64,000 nt of DNA, taken from CAVWCQ01 sp963753545. GTDB lineage: Bacteria > Chloroflexota > Anaerolineae > Aggregatilineales > Aggregatilineaceae. This document shows, one piece after another, positions 1-9,613 of this stretch. The translations under genes and the position numbers were made by a program. The notes beneath the pieces were generated by a model. It did no database searches. It worked only from the letters and a program-made list of their open reading frames with translations, and had not been told where the DNA came from. Location of the stretch: assembly GCA_963753545.1 (NCBI GenBank), contig CAVWCQ010000008.1, positions 2,046,001-2,110,000 of the forward strand, written 5' to 3'. How positions within the stretch are numbered: the stretch's first letter is position 1; each line of letters begins with the position of its first letter.

Positions 1-2203
1 CAGCGGCTCATCGGTTGTGCCACGCGGCAGCAGGATGGGAATCTGGAAGCGCCCGCTGCTGTCGGCCAGCGAGCTGCCGAGCACCTGCGATTCGTCCCAG
101 AGGAAATCCTCGACGCTGTATTCCGACTTGAGCACGATGAACATCGCGCCGGGAATGCCTTCACCCGTTTCAGCATCCGTGATGCGCCCAATCATCTGGA
201 CGCCGGAAGCGCTGGCAAACGCGCCCACGGGAAGCTGCCCCAGCCCAACCTTGACTGTAGCCGTCCCGATGGTGACATTGGCAATCCTGATGCTGAACCC
301 ATAGGTTCCGTCGGGCAGGGTGGTCAGGCTATCCAGGCTGGTAAAGAAATTCTGACCGTCAGGGGTTGCGTCCCAGGGTTCCGTCACTTCAAAAAGCGGA
401 TCGCCGTCCACCGACCATTGGCGTGTCCAGGATGTGCCGGGAGCCAGCAACTGCCAGTTAAAAAAGACATACAGGTTTTCGATGCCCGCTGGGAATTCCA
501 CACGGTTTTCCGTGCCCGGTGAGCCGCCTGTGTCGCCTGTTACAAAACGAAAAACAGGGCCATTCTCGGCGGCAGGAACAAATATCTGGGTGGTTGTGCC
601 CACTGCCCCGCCCGCAATGACAAAATCGGCAGTGGCGCTGAGCAGGTTGTCGATATAAAGCTCCAGCCGGTATTGGCCCGCCGTGAATACTGCCGAACTC
701 GGCCTCGATTGATGCCATATATGACCCCTGAAGGCCGCGATCTTCGGGCCATAACTCGGTTGACTGGCCCATCTGCTGCCCGTCACGATACCAGACGTAG
801 CCGCAGTTCGTGCCCGGCTGCATATTGTGATAGGAAAAGCGTGCCTGCACCTGGCTGCCCTGGGGTAAGACATAATTCGTGCCGACCAGACTGCCCGCGC
901 CATCGGGCACGCCAAAGATGATATCGGAGAAGTAGGGGTTTTCAAGCGGGCCGCCGTTGACCTCGATACTTTTGCTGGCTACCTCGCGCCCCTCGACATA
1001 GAGGCGGAAAAAGTAGAGGCCGTTTTTCCAGGGGGTGTTGCTCCCGCCGATATACCATGTGCCCTGCCTGCCGCCGCTCCAGGTGACCGGGGGCAGGCTG
1101 TAGGCAGGCTCGTTGAGATCATTAACGGTGACGCGCAGCTCGTAGATCAAACCGTCTACCATGTGATCGTAGTCGAAAAACAGGTAGAGGCTGGTGGTTC
1201 CCGATGGCACACTGCCGACGACATTGCTGGGTTGGTCGGCCTCGTTGATGCTGGTCGTGAAGAACAGTCGGCTGAAGGTTGGTTCGCCTTCGATGACGAC
1301 AGGGGCCGGGTTGGTAAGATCGCTGCCCTGGCGGATGCCGAGCGTCGCTGCCCGGACCAGCCCGCGCGCCAGTTCGGAGGGGCGCAGCGCGCTGATAAAG
1401 CCGCCGACGGGCACACACCTGTCGTTCCGATCCGCGCGACCATCCTGGTTCGTGTCCTGAATCACGCGGCAGTCTACCGCTTCGCCGCCGGAGCGGGCCG
1501 GGGCGATGGTCGGTACGCCGATCAGCTTGCCGTCGCGGTTGTACGCCCCCGCGCCGCTCATAGTGCCGGGTATCACGGCGCTGGTGCGTATCCAGGCGCG
1601 GTCTCCGGCGCGCGCTTCTGCCGTAAAACCTTCAATCGTGCCGCGTGTGACGGCAACCGGCTCGTTGCCAAAGTCGGGATAACCGACCACGGTGATCGTA
1701 TCGTCCAGGCTGGTTTGCAAGGAGTCGCCCAGTTCGACAAAGGGTAGTTGGAGCGTGCCCGGCTCGATGACGCGCCCATCCAGGTAGCCGTTGATGCGCA
1801 GCACGGCGAGATCCAGACCCTTGCTGGAATCGATAACTTCTGCGGTGTAGGATGGGACAGGCGGCTCGTCCAGGCGCACGGTGACGGCAATCACCAGCGT
1901 GTCCGACTGGCAGGAGTCGTTGTTTTCGGCAATATGGGCGTTGGTCAGAATTAACCCGTCGGCGCTGACCAGCGTGCCCGATCCGATGCAGGAGATCACC
2001 GTCTGGGCCGGGGTGCGGTAGGTCTGCATGATAAACACGGTGGCGCGTTTGATGACATCCTCGTTCAGTTCGACAGGCGGCGGATCAGACTGCGCCCGGC
2101 TGCCGTGTTGGGGCAAAAATGGCAGACCCAGCCCGATCAGCAGGCTGAGCACACTGACGCCCACTACGAACCAACAACTCTTAAAAGGCTTCCTGGTGAT
2201 CAT
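1..2203 (-). CDS. Secreted trypsin-like serine protease (partial, frameshifted)
   Basis: The protein begins with a signal peptide or anchor (hydrophobic residues about 11-30) followed by a chymotrypsin-fold protease domain. The triad is visible: His90 in LTNAHIAE, Asp131 in GLDLAVLRI and Ser216 in GTMSGAGAY. It probably cleaves proteins outside the membrane. After about residue 290 come beta-rich segments of unknown role. Near base 690 the frame shifts. The continuation, starting about VFTAGQYRLELYIDN, stays open to base 1, so the gene runs off the window and its 3' end is missing. The region near base 150-240 resembles a carboxypeptidase-regulatory beta-sandwich (TDAETGEGIPGA). The start ATG overlaps the stop of the upstream gene (TGATG), which suggests translational coupling. 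The protease fold is well supported; the substrate is unknown. Confidence 0.85.
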
Positions 2204-2811
2204 CAGAATATTTCAACCGTCCGCAGCAGGTTATCAAAACGATACAGGTTTTTATCAAAGGCGCTTCGTTCTTCCCGGTAGGTGATGATCACGGCCTGGG
2301 ATCGGCGCAGCACAATCACATCAACTCCTTCAATGACCAGAGGCACGCTTTCCAAAAATGGGTTGCGCTCGTCCTGGGTGTAGGCATACGTCAGGCGGAT
2401 GGCGGGCGAACCGTCGCGCCAGGTCTCTTCCTTAATCGAGAGCGGCTTATAAGCAGGCAGTTCGCTGGGACGTTCCGCGTTGAGCATCATCAGGACATTG
2501 GTCGGCGTGGCGTCTGGCCCCACCGCAATGACCGATACCTGCAACATGGTTTTGAAGGGCAGGGCACTCGGGTTTTCGGCGCGGAAGACATAGGCCGTGC
2601 TGCGCGCGTCCAGCAGCCAGCCGTTCGGGATGTTGGCGCGGATGCCCGCTTCCAGGTTCTCAAACGTCTGGGTGGCGTTGAGGGTATTGCGGCGCAGGGT
2701 GAGGCCGAAGATCAGCGCCAGAGCAGCCAGCGCCAGCGATAGATAGGTATTCCAACGCTGTCCAAAAGACAGCGGCTGGTTCCGTTCGTCCAGATTAATG
2801 ATCTCGCTCAA
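2203..2811 (-). CDS. Membrane-anchored protein of unknown function
   Basis: This 202-residue protein has a short cytoplasmic N-terminus, one transmembrane helix (about residues 22-39) and an extracytoplasmic domain with alternating beta-type segments. I do not recognise a family. It overlaps the PrsW-like gene upstream by 4 bases (ATGA) and the protease downstream by one base (TGATG), so the three are almost certainly one operon. The position between a membrane protease-like protein and a secreted protease suggests a role in their control or targeting; that is inference only. Confidence 0.8.
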   Translation of the reverse strand: MSEIINLDERNQPLSFGQRWNTYLSLALAALALIFGLTLRRNTLNATQTFENLEAGIRANIPNGWLLDARSTAYVFRAENPSALPFKTMLQVSVIAVGPDATPTNVLMMLNAERPSELPAYKPLSIKEETWRDGSPAIRLTYAYTQDERNPFLESVPLVIEGVDVIVLRRSQAVIITYREERSAFDKNLYRFDNLLRTVEIF

Positions 2812-3714
2812 CTCATCCGTCCTCGCCCAGCAAGGGCTTCCATGCGCGAGTCGGCGCTTTCGATCAAAAAGGAAAGTATCAGGTACATCAGGCTGATCAA
2901 TCCAACTGCCAGCAGCAGGCCACGGACCGGAGAACTGGCCGTTGATCCAATTTTCAGGCCCCCAACAATGCTCAGGCTGCGGAAGGCAAAATAGAGTCCT
3001 TCCAGAAATGCGGCAAAGAGCAGGCCCATTGGCATCCAGAAGATCGGCTGTTTGCCCAGGCGCAGTTCGGCCAGGAACACTCCGACAATCAGGCCAATTG
3101 CCAGATGGCTGTAGGTGATGCTGGCAACGCGCAGGGTGGTAGCAAGCAGGGTGGTGTCGGGGTCGAGCGCGACACGCAGGTTAACCATCACGGCAAATCC
3201 CTGTGACACAGCCAGCGCGTAGGCAATTCCATCCAGACGCTGGCGAAATTCACGGGGCCAGACCGTATACCGCAGGATGGCGTATTTCAGAAATTCAATG
3301 GTGAAACCAATGGTAAACATATAACCGAACACACGCCCAAAAAAGCTGGACGAGGGCAGCCAGCGATCCGGGGTAAAGAGCCGTTCTTCCAGCGGGATCG
3401 CGACCCCATTGGCGACCAATGCGCCCAGGATCATGACGCCGAGTATCCCGGCGCGGGGTTCCAGGGCGTTTCGTTCGCCCCGGTACGAGATGGCGAACCA
3501 GGCCAGCAGCGGCAGCACGGCGATTCCGACCTTAAGGCGGGAAATCGTGCGAGTGCTCTGGCAGCGCGCCGATCAGCGAGGTCAGGATCAGCACGGCGAC
3601 AACGGCCAGCAGCAGAAGGATGGCTTCCAGTGAGGCAGTGCGCCAGACCCGCCGATAGGGGTAACTTTCTTCAAGTTCCTCTTCTGGCGGGAGCAAAATA
3701 GGTTCGAATGACAA
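2808..3714 (-). CDS. PrsW-like polytopic membrane protein (frameshifted)
   Basis: The protein has about eight hydrophobic segments and family-like motifs: FTIEFLKY where PrsW proteases have an EExxK motif, DGIAYALAVSQGFA, and YSHLAIGLIVGVF with a conserved His. PrsW is a membrane metalloprotease of site-1 type in anti-sigma factor cleavage; here one acidic residue of the EE pair is Ile, so activity is uncertain. The N-terminal part (60 residues, TTG start at 3714, one TM helix) lies in another frame and ends near 3532. A single-base loss at about 3530-3535 would join it in phase with LKVGIAVLPLL. Alternatively, 3532-3714 is a separate one-helix protein and the main gene starts at GTG 3518. 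It heads a three-gene operon with the anchored protein and the trypsin-like protease. Confidence 0.7.
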
Positions 3715-3737
3715 GACTTCATGCTCCTATTATTGAT

Positions 3738-3757
3738 TACCACCCGGGGCGGTGGTA
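3738..3757. promoter_or_regulatory. 7-bp inverted repeat between divergent units
   Basis: TACCACC and GGTGGTA form a perfect inverted repeat around a 6-base CG-rich loop. It lies between the minus-strand protease operon start (3714) and the plus-strand methyltransferase remnant (3802). It could be an operator or an RNA hairpin in the plus-strand leader. Confidence 0.4.
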
Positions 3758-3801
3758 GACTTGCTCGTCGGAATTTTACCGCGCATGTCTATGGGACCGC
3801 C

Positions 3802-4053
3802 ATGTACACAAAATCCGCTCCGTATTATGACGCGATTTATAGCGGCAAAGATGATGAGCAGGAAGCCCAGGCCGTTCACCGCTTGATCTGGAAATACCGG
3901 CAAAGCCCCGGCACTGTTCTGTTGGATGTTGCCTGCGGCACGGGCGGCCATCTGGTTTACTTAAAGCAGTATTATACGGTGATGGGGCTGGATATAAACC
4001 CCGACCGACTCACCATTGGGCAGCGGCCAATCCGCCAGGACAAAATACGATGA
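3802..4053 (+). pseudogene. Class I SAM methyltransferase N-terminal remnant
   Basis: The 83-residue product starts like a small-molecule methyltransferase (YYDAIYSGKDDEQEA, then the SAM-binding glycine loop LLDVACGTGGHL and the acidic residue of VMGLDINPD). It stops right after motif II, where intact relatives continue for roughly another 150 residues. The last 15 codons do not resemble the family, and the stop overlaps the start of the next gene (ATGA). It looks like a gene cut off by deletion rather than a frameshift, since no other frame continues the fold. Confidence 0.6.
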
Positions 4054-5699
4054 AACCCATTCGCAGACGCGCGCCGCTGTCATTGTGGATTTTGTTCGCT
4101 GCGCTGCTAGTGTGCTGCGCGGGTACGGCTGCGGTGATACTGCTGACCAGCCGGGGTTCAGATGAGACGCAGCAAGGCGGAGGCCGCACCATTGTTTACG
4201 GGCTGACGCTCAACCCGTCGGGGTTTGACCCGCATATTTACGTATCGAGCGAATTGGGCATTCCGTTCTTCTCGGTCTATGACACGCTGGTTTATCGCCA
4301 CCCGCAGGAAATGACGTTTGTATCGGGATTGGCGGATCGCTGGGAAATGGCCCCTGATGGGTTGTCGTGGACTTTTTATCTCAAACAAAATGTGCAGTTC
4401 CACGATGGGACGCCCTTTAACGCGGCGGCAGTGGGAGCGAACCTGGACCGCATCATGAATCCAGAGAACGCATCGGGCAAGGCGCGCTATCTGCTAGGGC
4501 CATTTACGGGCTACGAGGTTCTGGATGCTTACACAATCCGGCTCAATTTCTCCGAACCCTACGCACCGCTGCTGGATGGGCTGAGCCAGGTCTACCTGGG
4601 CATGGCAAGCCCGAAGGCGCTGGCGGAAAATTCCAAAAATACCTACCAGTGGCACCAGGTTGGAACGGGGCCGTATAGGCTGGTCGAATTCGTGCCGGGC
4701 GATCATATCATCCTGCGCCGCAACACGGATTACAACTGGGGGCCGGTTTTTTACGCGCCGGTCACCGATCAGTCACTCGATACGATTGAATTTCGCTTCT
4801 ACACCGACCCGGCGACGCGCAGCCTCGCATTGGAAAGCGGCGAAATCCAGATGATTGGGGAACTGCTGCCGACCGATGCCGAACTGCTGGGAGGCGACCC
4901 CCGCCTGCGCATTTACCGCGTGCCCATTCCCGGCACTCCACAGCAATTTTTCTTCAATACACAGGCCGCGCCCACTGACGATCTGATCGTCCGGCAGGCG
5001 CTGCTCTATGCGACGAACCGCACGGCGATTGCTGATGCCGTCTTCCAGGGACGATCTCCGATCGCTTATGGCCCGCTGGCGGCAGTTACACCGTTTTACA
5101 GCGAGGACGTTGCCACAGATGAGCGCCTCTCATACCCACACGACAGCGCGATTGCCCGCGATCTGCTGGCTTCGGTGGGATACACCGATTCGGACAGTGA
5201 CGGTATTCTGGACAAAAACGGCGAACCGCTGCACCTGACGATGGTTTTTGCCCCCTGGAACCAGATGGCTGATGTCGCGCAGTTGATCCAGAGCGAATGG
5301 CGCGACGTGGGCATTGACCTGGAATTGGTCCAGGTTCCCGATTATCCCACGCTCCAGCAGGCTGCCGGCGAGGGTACCTACAACCTGATTGGCCTCTACG
5401 ATTTCGGCGTAGACGCCAGCATTCTCAACCAGTTTTATGCCAGTGACGGATCGCGCAACTGGTCGCATTTTTCCGATTCTGAACTGGATGGCTGGCTGGG
5501 GGATGGGCAGCGCGAACTGGTTCCCGAAAATCGCGCTGCAATCTATCAGGCCATTCAGCGGCGTATCATGGAGCAGGCCGTCGTGCTGCCGATCCGCGAT
5601 TATGTCAACCTGGAAGGGGCGACGTCGCAGATCGACGGCGTGATCTTCAGCGCGCAGGGGTGGTGGCCTCTGCTGCGCAATTTCCAGTTATCCCCGTAA
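4050..5699 (+). CDS. ABC transporter substrate-binding protein, family 5
   Basis: This 549-residue protein has an N-terminal signal sequence (hydrophobic residues about 13-34, with a Cys pair that might be a lipobox) followed by a DppA/OppA-type SBP_bac_5 fold. Family hallmarks include GLTLNPSGFDPHI near the N-terminus, the LADRWEMAPDGLSWTFYL stretch, FHDGTPFNAAAV, and VGTGPYRL. It captures peptides, nickel or similar ligands outside the membrane and delivers them to the permeases encoded just downstream. Calcium-binding-like DSDSDGILDKNGE is typical of an insertion in this group. No ATPase subunits are present in the window, so they must be encoded elsewhere. Confidence 0.93.
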   Translation: MKPIRRRAPLSLWILFAALLVCCAGTAAVILLTSRGSDETQQGGGRTIVYGLTLNPSGFDPHIYVSSELGIPFFSVYDTLVYRHPQEMTFVSGLADRWEMAPDGLSWTFYLKQNVQFHDGTPFNAAAVGANLDRIMNPENASGKARYLLGPFTGYEVLDAYTIRLNFSEPYAPLLDGLSQVYLGMASPKALAENSKNTYQWHQVGTGPYRLVEFVPGDHIILRRNTDYNWGPVFYAPVTDQSLDTIEFRFYTDPATRSLALESGEIQMIGELLPTDAELLGGDPRLRIYRVPIPGTPQQFFFNTQAAPTDDLIVRQALLYATNRTAIADAVFQGRSPIAYGPLAAVTPFYSEDVATDERLSYPHDSAIARDLLASVGYTDSDSDGILDKNGEPLHLTMVFAPWNQMADVAQLIQSEWRDVGIDLELVQVPDYPTLQQAAGEGTYNLIGLYDFGVDASILNQFYASDGSRNWSHFSDSELDGWLGDGQRELVPENRAAIYQAIQRRIMEQAVVLPIRDYVNLEGATSQIDGVIFSAQGWWPLLRNFQLSP

Positions 5700-5703
5700 G
5701 TTG

Positions 5704-5733
5704 GGAGGGCGACTCAGCGGGTCGCCCCTACAA
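5704..5733. repeat. Intergenic palindromic repeat, family A (GGGCGAC..GTCGCCC)
   Basis: An imperfect palindrome (GGGCGACtcagcgGGTCGCCCCTAC) lies in the short gap between the binding-protein and permease genes. A close copy is at 14642-14671. The shared trailing CCCCTAC marks it as an interspersed element, not a simple terminator. Confidence 0.65.
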
Positions 5734-5737
5734 AAAT

Positions 5738-6663
5738 ATGACGTTCATCCTGATGAAACGAATAGGCGAGGCGCTGCTGGTAATCTGGCTGGCGGTCAGC
5801 CTCGCTTTTGTTGCGCTGCGGTTGGCCCCTGGCGATGCGGTGGATGCAACGTTGGCGCGGGGCGGCGTTCCCCAGGCGGAGATCGATGCCCGGCGCGGCG
5901 AACTGGGCCTGAACGATCCGATCTGGAAGCAGTATATCACCTACTGGGCGGGATTAGCGCGGGCTGATCTGGGCGAGTCGCTGATTACGGGCCGCCCGGT
6001 TAGCGCGATGATTGGCGAAAATCTCGGCCCGACGGTGGCACTGGCGATCAGCGCGCTGATGGTGGCGGTAGTGCTCGGTCTGCTGCTGGGACTGCTGGCA
6101 GGGTTATCTCCCTGGCGGCTATTGCGCTGGGGGGCGGAGGGGATCGCGTCGCTGGCACTCTCGACACCCGTCTATTGGACCGCGACACTGGCGATCTATT
6201 TCTTCACGATTGTGCTCGGCTGCTGCCGGGGGTCGGGGGCAGGGGGCCGCTGTATCTGATCCTGCCTGCCTGCGTGTTGGGCTTTCACACGGCGGGCAGC
6301 ATTGCCCAGGTGACGCGAAGCAGCATCCGTGAGGCCGCTGTGCAGGACTTCGCGCGGACGGCGCGATCCAAAGGTCTGCCGGAAGCAGACGTGATCGATC
6401 ATATTCTACGGGTGGGGCTGCTGCCGGTGGCGGCAGTGGTCGCCTTGCAGCTTGGCTTTCTACTGGGCGGGACGGTGATCACCGAGACGATTTTCGTGCG
6501 GCAGGGGTTGGGGCGCGTGCTGCTTTCCGCCGTGAGTGATCGCGATTACCCGGTGATTCAAGGGCTGGTTGTGCTGTCGGCAGTCGTCTACAGCTTGATC
6601 AATGCCCTGGCTGATGTGGTATACGGGCTGATCGATCCCCGTGTGCGGGCCGAAGGGGAGTGA
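5738..6663 (+). CDS. ABC transporter permease, DppB-like (frameshifted)
   Basis: This is the inner-membrane permease of the importer. The N-terminus matches DppB/OppB (RIGEALLVIWLAVSLAFVAL, then LRLAPGDAVDATL), and the C-terminal half carries the EAA-type loop that contacts the ATPase (EAAVQDFARTARSKGLPEADV). The frame changes near 6217-6240, where LGLLPGVGGRGPLYL is only readable by shifting one base. ATG 5738 or ATG 5753 could be the start; the second gives the usual family N-terminus. It overlaps nothing downstream but stops 6 bases before the ATG of the DppC-like gene. Confidence 0.88.
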
Positions 6664-6668
6664 GGGCG

Positions 6669-7517
6669 ATGGAAGGGCAGCATTACGCGGACCTGATCAC
6701 GAGTGCGCGGCGCGGCGTCCTGGCCCGGCGTCCGGCGCGGCTGGTGATCGCCCTGACGCTGCTCGTACTGATCAGTCTGGGTACGACCCTGGCCCCCTGG
6801 CTGGCTCCCGATGATCCGCACCACGCAGAGGCGGAGATTGCCCTGCAAGACCCATCCTCCCATCATCCACTCGGTACGGACCAGATCGGGCGGGATGTGC
6901 TGAGCCGCTTGCTTTACGGCGGGCGGCGGACACTCGGCGCGGCGCTGCTGACGGTGGGATTCACGCTTGTGCCGGGGCTGATCATCGGGCTGCTGGCGGG
7001 ATACTTCCGGGGCTGGATCGATTGGGCGCTGATGATCGGCATGGACGCGCTGCTGGCTTTTCCGAGTCTGCTGCTGGCGCTGGCGCTGGTCGCACTGTTC
7101 GGGCGGGGCATGGTGCAGATCGCGCTGGCGGTGGGCATCGCGGGGATTCCGGCCTATGCGCGGGTGACGCGGGCGGCGGTGCTGGAAGCGCGGACGCGGC
7201 TGTATATCGAGGCAGCGCGGGCTGTTGGGGCACGCCCGGCGGGAATCCTGTGGCGGCATGTCGTCCCAACCATCCTGCCGACGCTGGCCTCCTTCGCTGG
7301 GGTGATGCTCAGTTGGGCGATTCTGAGCAGCGCCGCGCTGACCTTTCTCGGCTACGGGGGCGATATCGCCGCGCCGGACTGGGGTACGATGCTGGCGGAT
7401 GGGCGGCAGGCGTTCCGCACGGCTCCCTGGCTTGCGCTCGCGCCGGGGGTGGCGCTGAGTCTGACCGTGTTCGCGATCAATCTGCTGGCGGGCAGTGTGG
7501 GGCAGGCGCGGCGGTAA
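6669..7517 (+). CDS. ABC transporter permease, DppC-like
   Basis: This 282-residue second permease has an N-terminal cytoplasmic stretch, six predicted transmembrane helices, the family signature HPLGTDQIGRDVLSRLLYGG after the first helix, and an EAA loop around EAARAVGARPAGILWRHVVP. It pairs with the upstream DppB-like subunit to form the channel for peptide-type or metal-chelate substrates. ATG 6669 is chosen because the upstream GTG 6660 lies inside the preceding stop region. Confidence 0.93.
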   Translation: MEGQHYADLITSARRGVLARRPARLVIALTLLVLISLGTTLAPWLAPDDPHHAEAEIALQDPSSHHPLGTDQIGRDVLSRLLYGGRRTLGAALLTVGFTLVPGLIIGLLAGYFRGWIDWALMIGMDALLAFPSLLLALALVALFGRGMVQIALAVGIAGIPAYARVTRAAVLEARTRLYIEAARAVGARPAGILWRHVVPTILPTLASFAGVMLSWAILSSAALTFLGYGGDIAAPDWGTMLADGRQAFRTAPWLALAPGVALSLTVFAINLLAGSVGQARR

Positions 7518-7531
7518 ACCTCACCCCCCAG

Positions 7532-7560
7532 CCTCCTCTCCAGACGCGCTGGAGAGGAGG
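7532..7560. repeat. Intergenic palindrome, family C (CTCCTCTCCAG..CTGGAGAGGAG)
   Basis: A perfect 12-bp inverted repeat with a 5-base loop, preceded by CTCACCCCCC, lies directly after the permease gene. Related CCTCTCC/GGAGAGG palindromes lie at about 14559, 20205, 50008 and 53152. It may help end transcription, although no T-run follows. Confidence 0.7.
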
Positions 7561-7600
7561 AGCAGGTAGCTGATAACCATTGGAAATGGAGGATCGTGCA

Positions 7601-8461
7601 ATGACCGAAGATCAGTATTTGTCGGATCACTCTATTGAAGATTTGATCCGACTGGCTTTGGTTCAGATGGACCTTGATGAGATAGATTTTCCATCCGCAT
7701 TGGCGGCTTTGCACAGTGGGCGAAATCCTCTCGAGGTGTTTGGAGCGATTTAACGACTGAGGTTCAGCGACAATCCGAAAGAAAGGGCGCTGTTTGCTGA
7801 TGTTTTGGGGCAGTTAGGGGGACGAGATCGGCCTTTCAAAGAGGAATCCGTGACTGTTTTGCTAAATATGCTCCAACAGGAAACGGACCCCCATGTTCTG
7901 AACTCTATTGGTGTTGCCTTTGGGCATCTGGATGATCCCCGTGCGATAGGGCCGCTCACTCGCCTCAAGAACCATCCTCACGAAGATGTTCGGTTTGGCG
8001 TTGTGCTGGGCTTGTTAGGGCACGAAAAGCAAGAGGCGATTCAGGCACTGATCGAATTGTCAAGTGATCCGGATCGAGATGTCAGGAACTGGGCGACATT
8101 CGGAATAGCTAACCACATTGAGATGGAAACCCCTGAACTGCTGGCTCTTCTTGATACATCGGCAATACGGGAGGCCCTTCTGGCGCGCGCAACTGAAGAT
8201 GATCCTGAAATACGTGGCGAGGCCCTTATTGGATTGGCTGTACGAAAGGATGAACGTGTTATCGATCTCCTCCGCCGAGAACTGGAAGGCGAATTCTTTG
8301 GAATATGGGCTGTTGAGGCGGCTGGCATTTTAGGCGATCCAGCGTTTTTTCCAGTGGTGAAAGCATTGTGGGAACGCCTTGACCCCCGTGAAAAGCAGAA
8401 AGGTTGGTTTGAGAGGCAGTTTCAGGAAACGCTCGAAGCCTGCAAACCGCGCGAATTGTAA
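7601..8461 (+). pseudogene. HEAT-repeat protein with in-frame stop (paralogue copy 1)
   Basis: The reading frame matches the next gene along its length (IEDLIRLALVQMDLDEIDFPSAL against VEELIRLALAQMDIP...YPSAL; then HLDDPRA, HPHEDVRFGVV, DPDRDVR.WATFG). It contains TAA at 7751-7753, codon 51, where the paralogue has a Gln codon. Downstream coding stays open to 8461, so it is either a nonsense mutation, a sequence error, or a shortened protein restarting at TTG 7805. HEAT repeats build curved scaffolds for protein binding; no catalytic residues are visible. Its base composition is less GC-rich than its neighbour. Confidence 0.65.
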
Positions 8462-8526
8462 GGGGGCAGGTGCGGAGGTAGAAGCGATACAATCTTTCAA
8501 AACACAAAACCGTTGGGAGCAGCACT

Positions 8527-9375
8527 ATGGACCGTCCGAACCCGCACGATTTGCCCGTTGAGGAGTTGATCCGACTGGCACTGGCCCAAATGGATATCCC
8601 CGATGACCGGATCGAGTATCCGTCGGCCCTGGCGCTTTTACATTGGGAGCGCAACCCTGTGGAAGTTTACGCGGCGGCGCAGCAACTGCACAGCAGTGAA
8701 AATTCAAAAGAGCGCGTCCTGTTTGCTGATATTGTCGGGCAGTTAGGCGGGCGCGATCATCCGGCTCACGAGGAGGCCGTGCTGACCCTGCTGGAAATGC
8801 TAACGCAGGAGAGCGATCCGCAGGTGTTGGGGGCGGTGGGGATGGCGCTCGGCCACCTGGACGATCCGCGCGCGGTCGGGCCGCTGGTGCGCCTCAAGGA
8901 TCATCCTCATGAGGATGTGCGCTTCGGCGTGGTCTCCGGCCTGCTGGGGCAGCGCGATCCGCTGGCGGTTAAGACGCTGATCGAACTGTCACAGGACCCG
9001 GATCGGGATGTGCGGGACTGGGCGACGTTCGGGTTCGGGCGCTATATGGAGCCGGACACACCCGACCTGGATACGCCGGAAATCCGCGATGCGCTGCTGG
9101 CCCGCGCGGCAGACCCTGATCCCGAAGTGCGGGGCGAAGCATACCTGAGTCTGGCGGAGCGCAAAGACAAGCGGGTGATTGAGCCGATTGCGCGCGAACT
9201 GGAAGGGGAGTTCTTCGGCATCTGGGCGGTTGAGGCGGCGGGCATTCTGGGCGATGCCGAGTTTTACTCGCTGGTCAAGGCGCTGTGGGCGCGGCTTGAT
9301 CCGGTGAACAAACAGGACTCGTTCTTCGCGGGCATTTTCCAGCGGACGCTGAAGGCTTGCAGGCCGAGGAGGTAG
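8527..9375 (+). CDS. HEAT-repeat protein (paralogue copy 2)
   Basis: This intact 282-residue protein is made of short alpha-helical HEAT/PBS-lyase-type repeats, for example LGHLDDPRAVGPLVRLKDHP and ELSQDPDRDVRDWATFG, and lacks a signal peptide or membrane helix. It is a likely cytoplasmic scaffold. It is the intact partner of the broken copy directly upstream, so the pair arose by tandem duplication followed by divergence of base composition. The biological partner is unknown. Confidence 0.85.
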   Translation: MDRPNPHDLPVEELIRLALAQMDIPDDRIEYPSALALLHWERNPVEVYAAAQQLHSSENSKERVLFADIVGQLGGRDHPAHEEAVLTLLEMLTQESDPQVLGAVGMALGHLDDPRAVGPLVRLKDHPHEDVRFGVVSGLLGQRDPLAVKTLIELSQDPDRDVRDWATFGFGRYMEPDTPDLDTPEIRDALLARAADPDPEVRGEAYLSLAERKDKRVIEPIARELEGEFFGIWAVEAAGILGDAEFYSLVKALWARLDPVNKQDSFFAGIFQRTLKACRPRR

Positions 9376-9537
9376 AGAGACCCCCCATCCCGGCAAATCT
9401 TCGGTTTGCTTTCCCTTCCCGTCCTGACAGTAGAACTAGGATATGGAGGCAGCCGGATGAACAAGATTTTGAGGATGTGGGCTTCTTTCCTCCTTTGTTG
9501 GCGCAAAGATACATAGGAAACATGCTACTGGAAAAAC

Positions 9538-9566
9538 TTAACACAAGGATAAATGCTTGTTAGAAT
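9538..9566 (+). promoter_or_regulatory. Predicted promoter for the NYN-LOTUS gene
   Basis: TTAACA, a 17-base spacer and TAGAAT lie about 48 bases before the ATG at 9614. A second AT-rich hexamer, TATAAT, follows 1 base later (9568-9573), so the exact start of transcription is uncertain. Confidence 0.5.
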
Positions 9567-9613
9567 ATAATGCCTAAAGTAGATAGTAAATTACAACCGA
9601 AAGAGCCACTTAA

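Noticed and set aside
3701..3716. Possible tRNA T-loop (GGTTCGAATG)
   Set aside because: No acceptor or anticodon stem pairs around it; it lies at the start of a protein gene.
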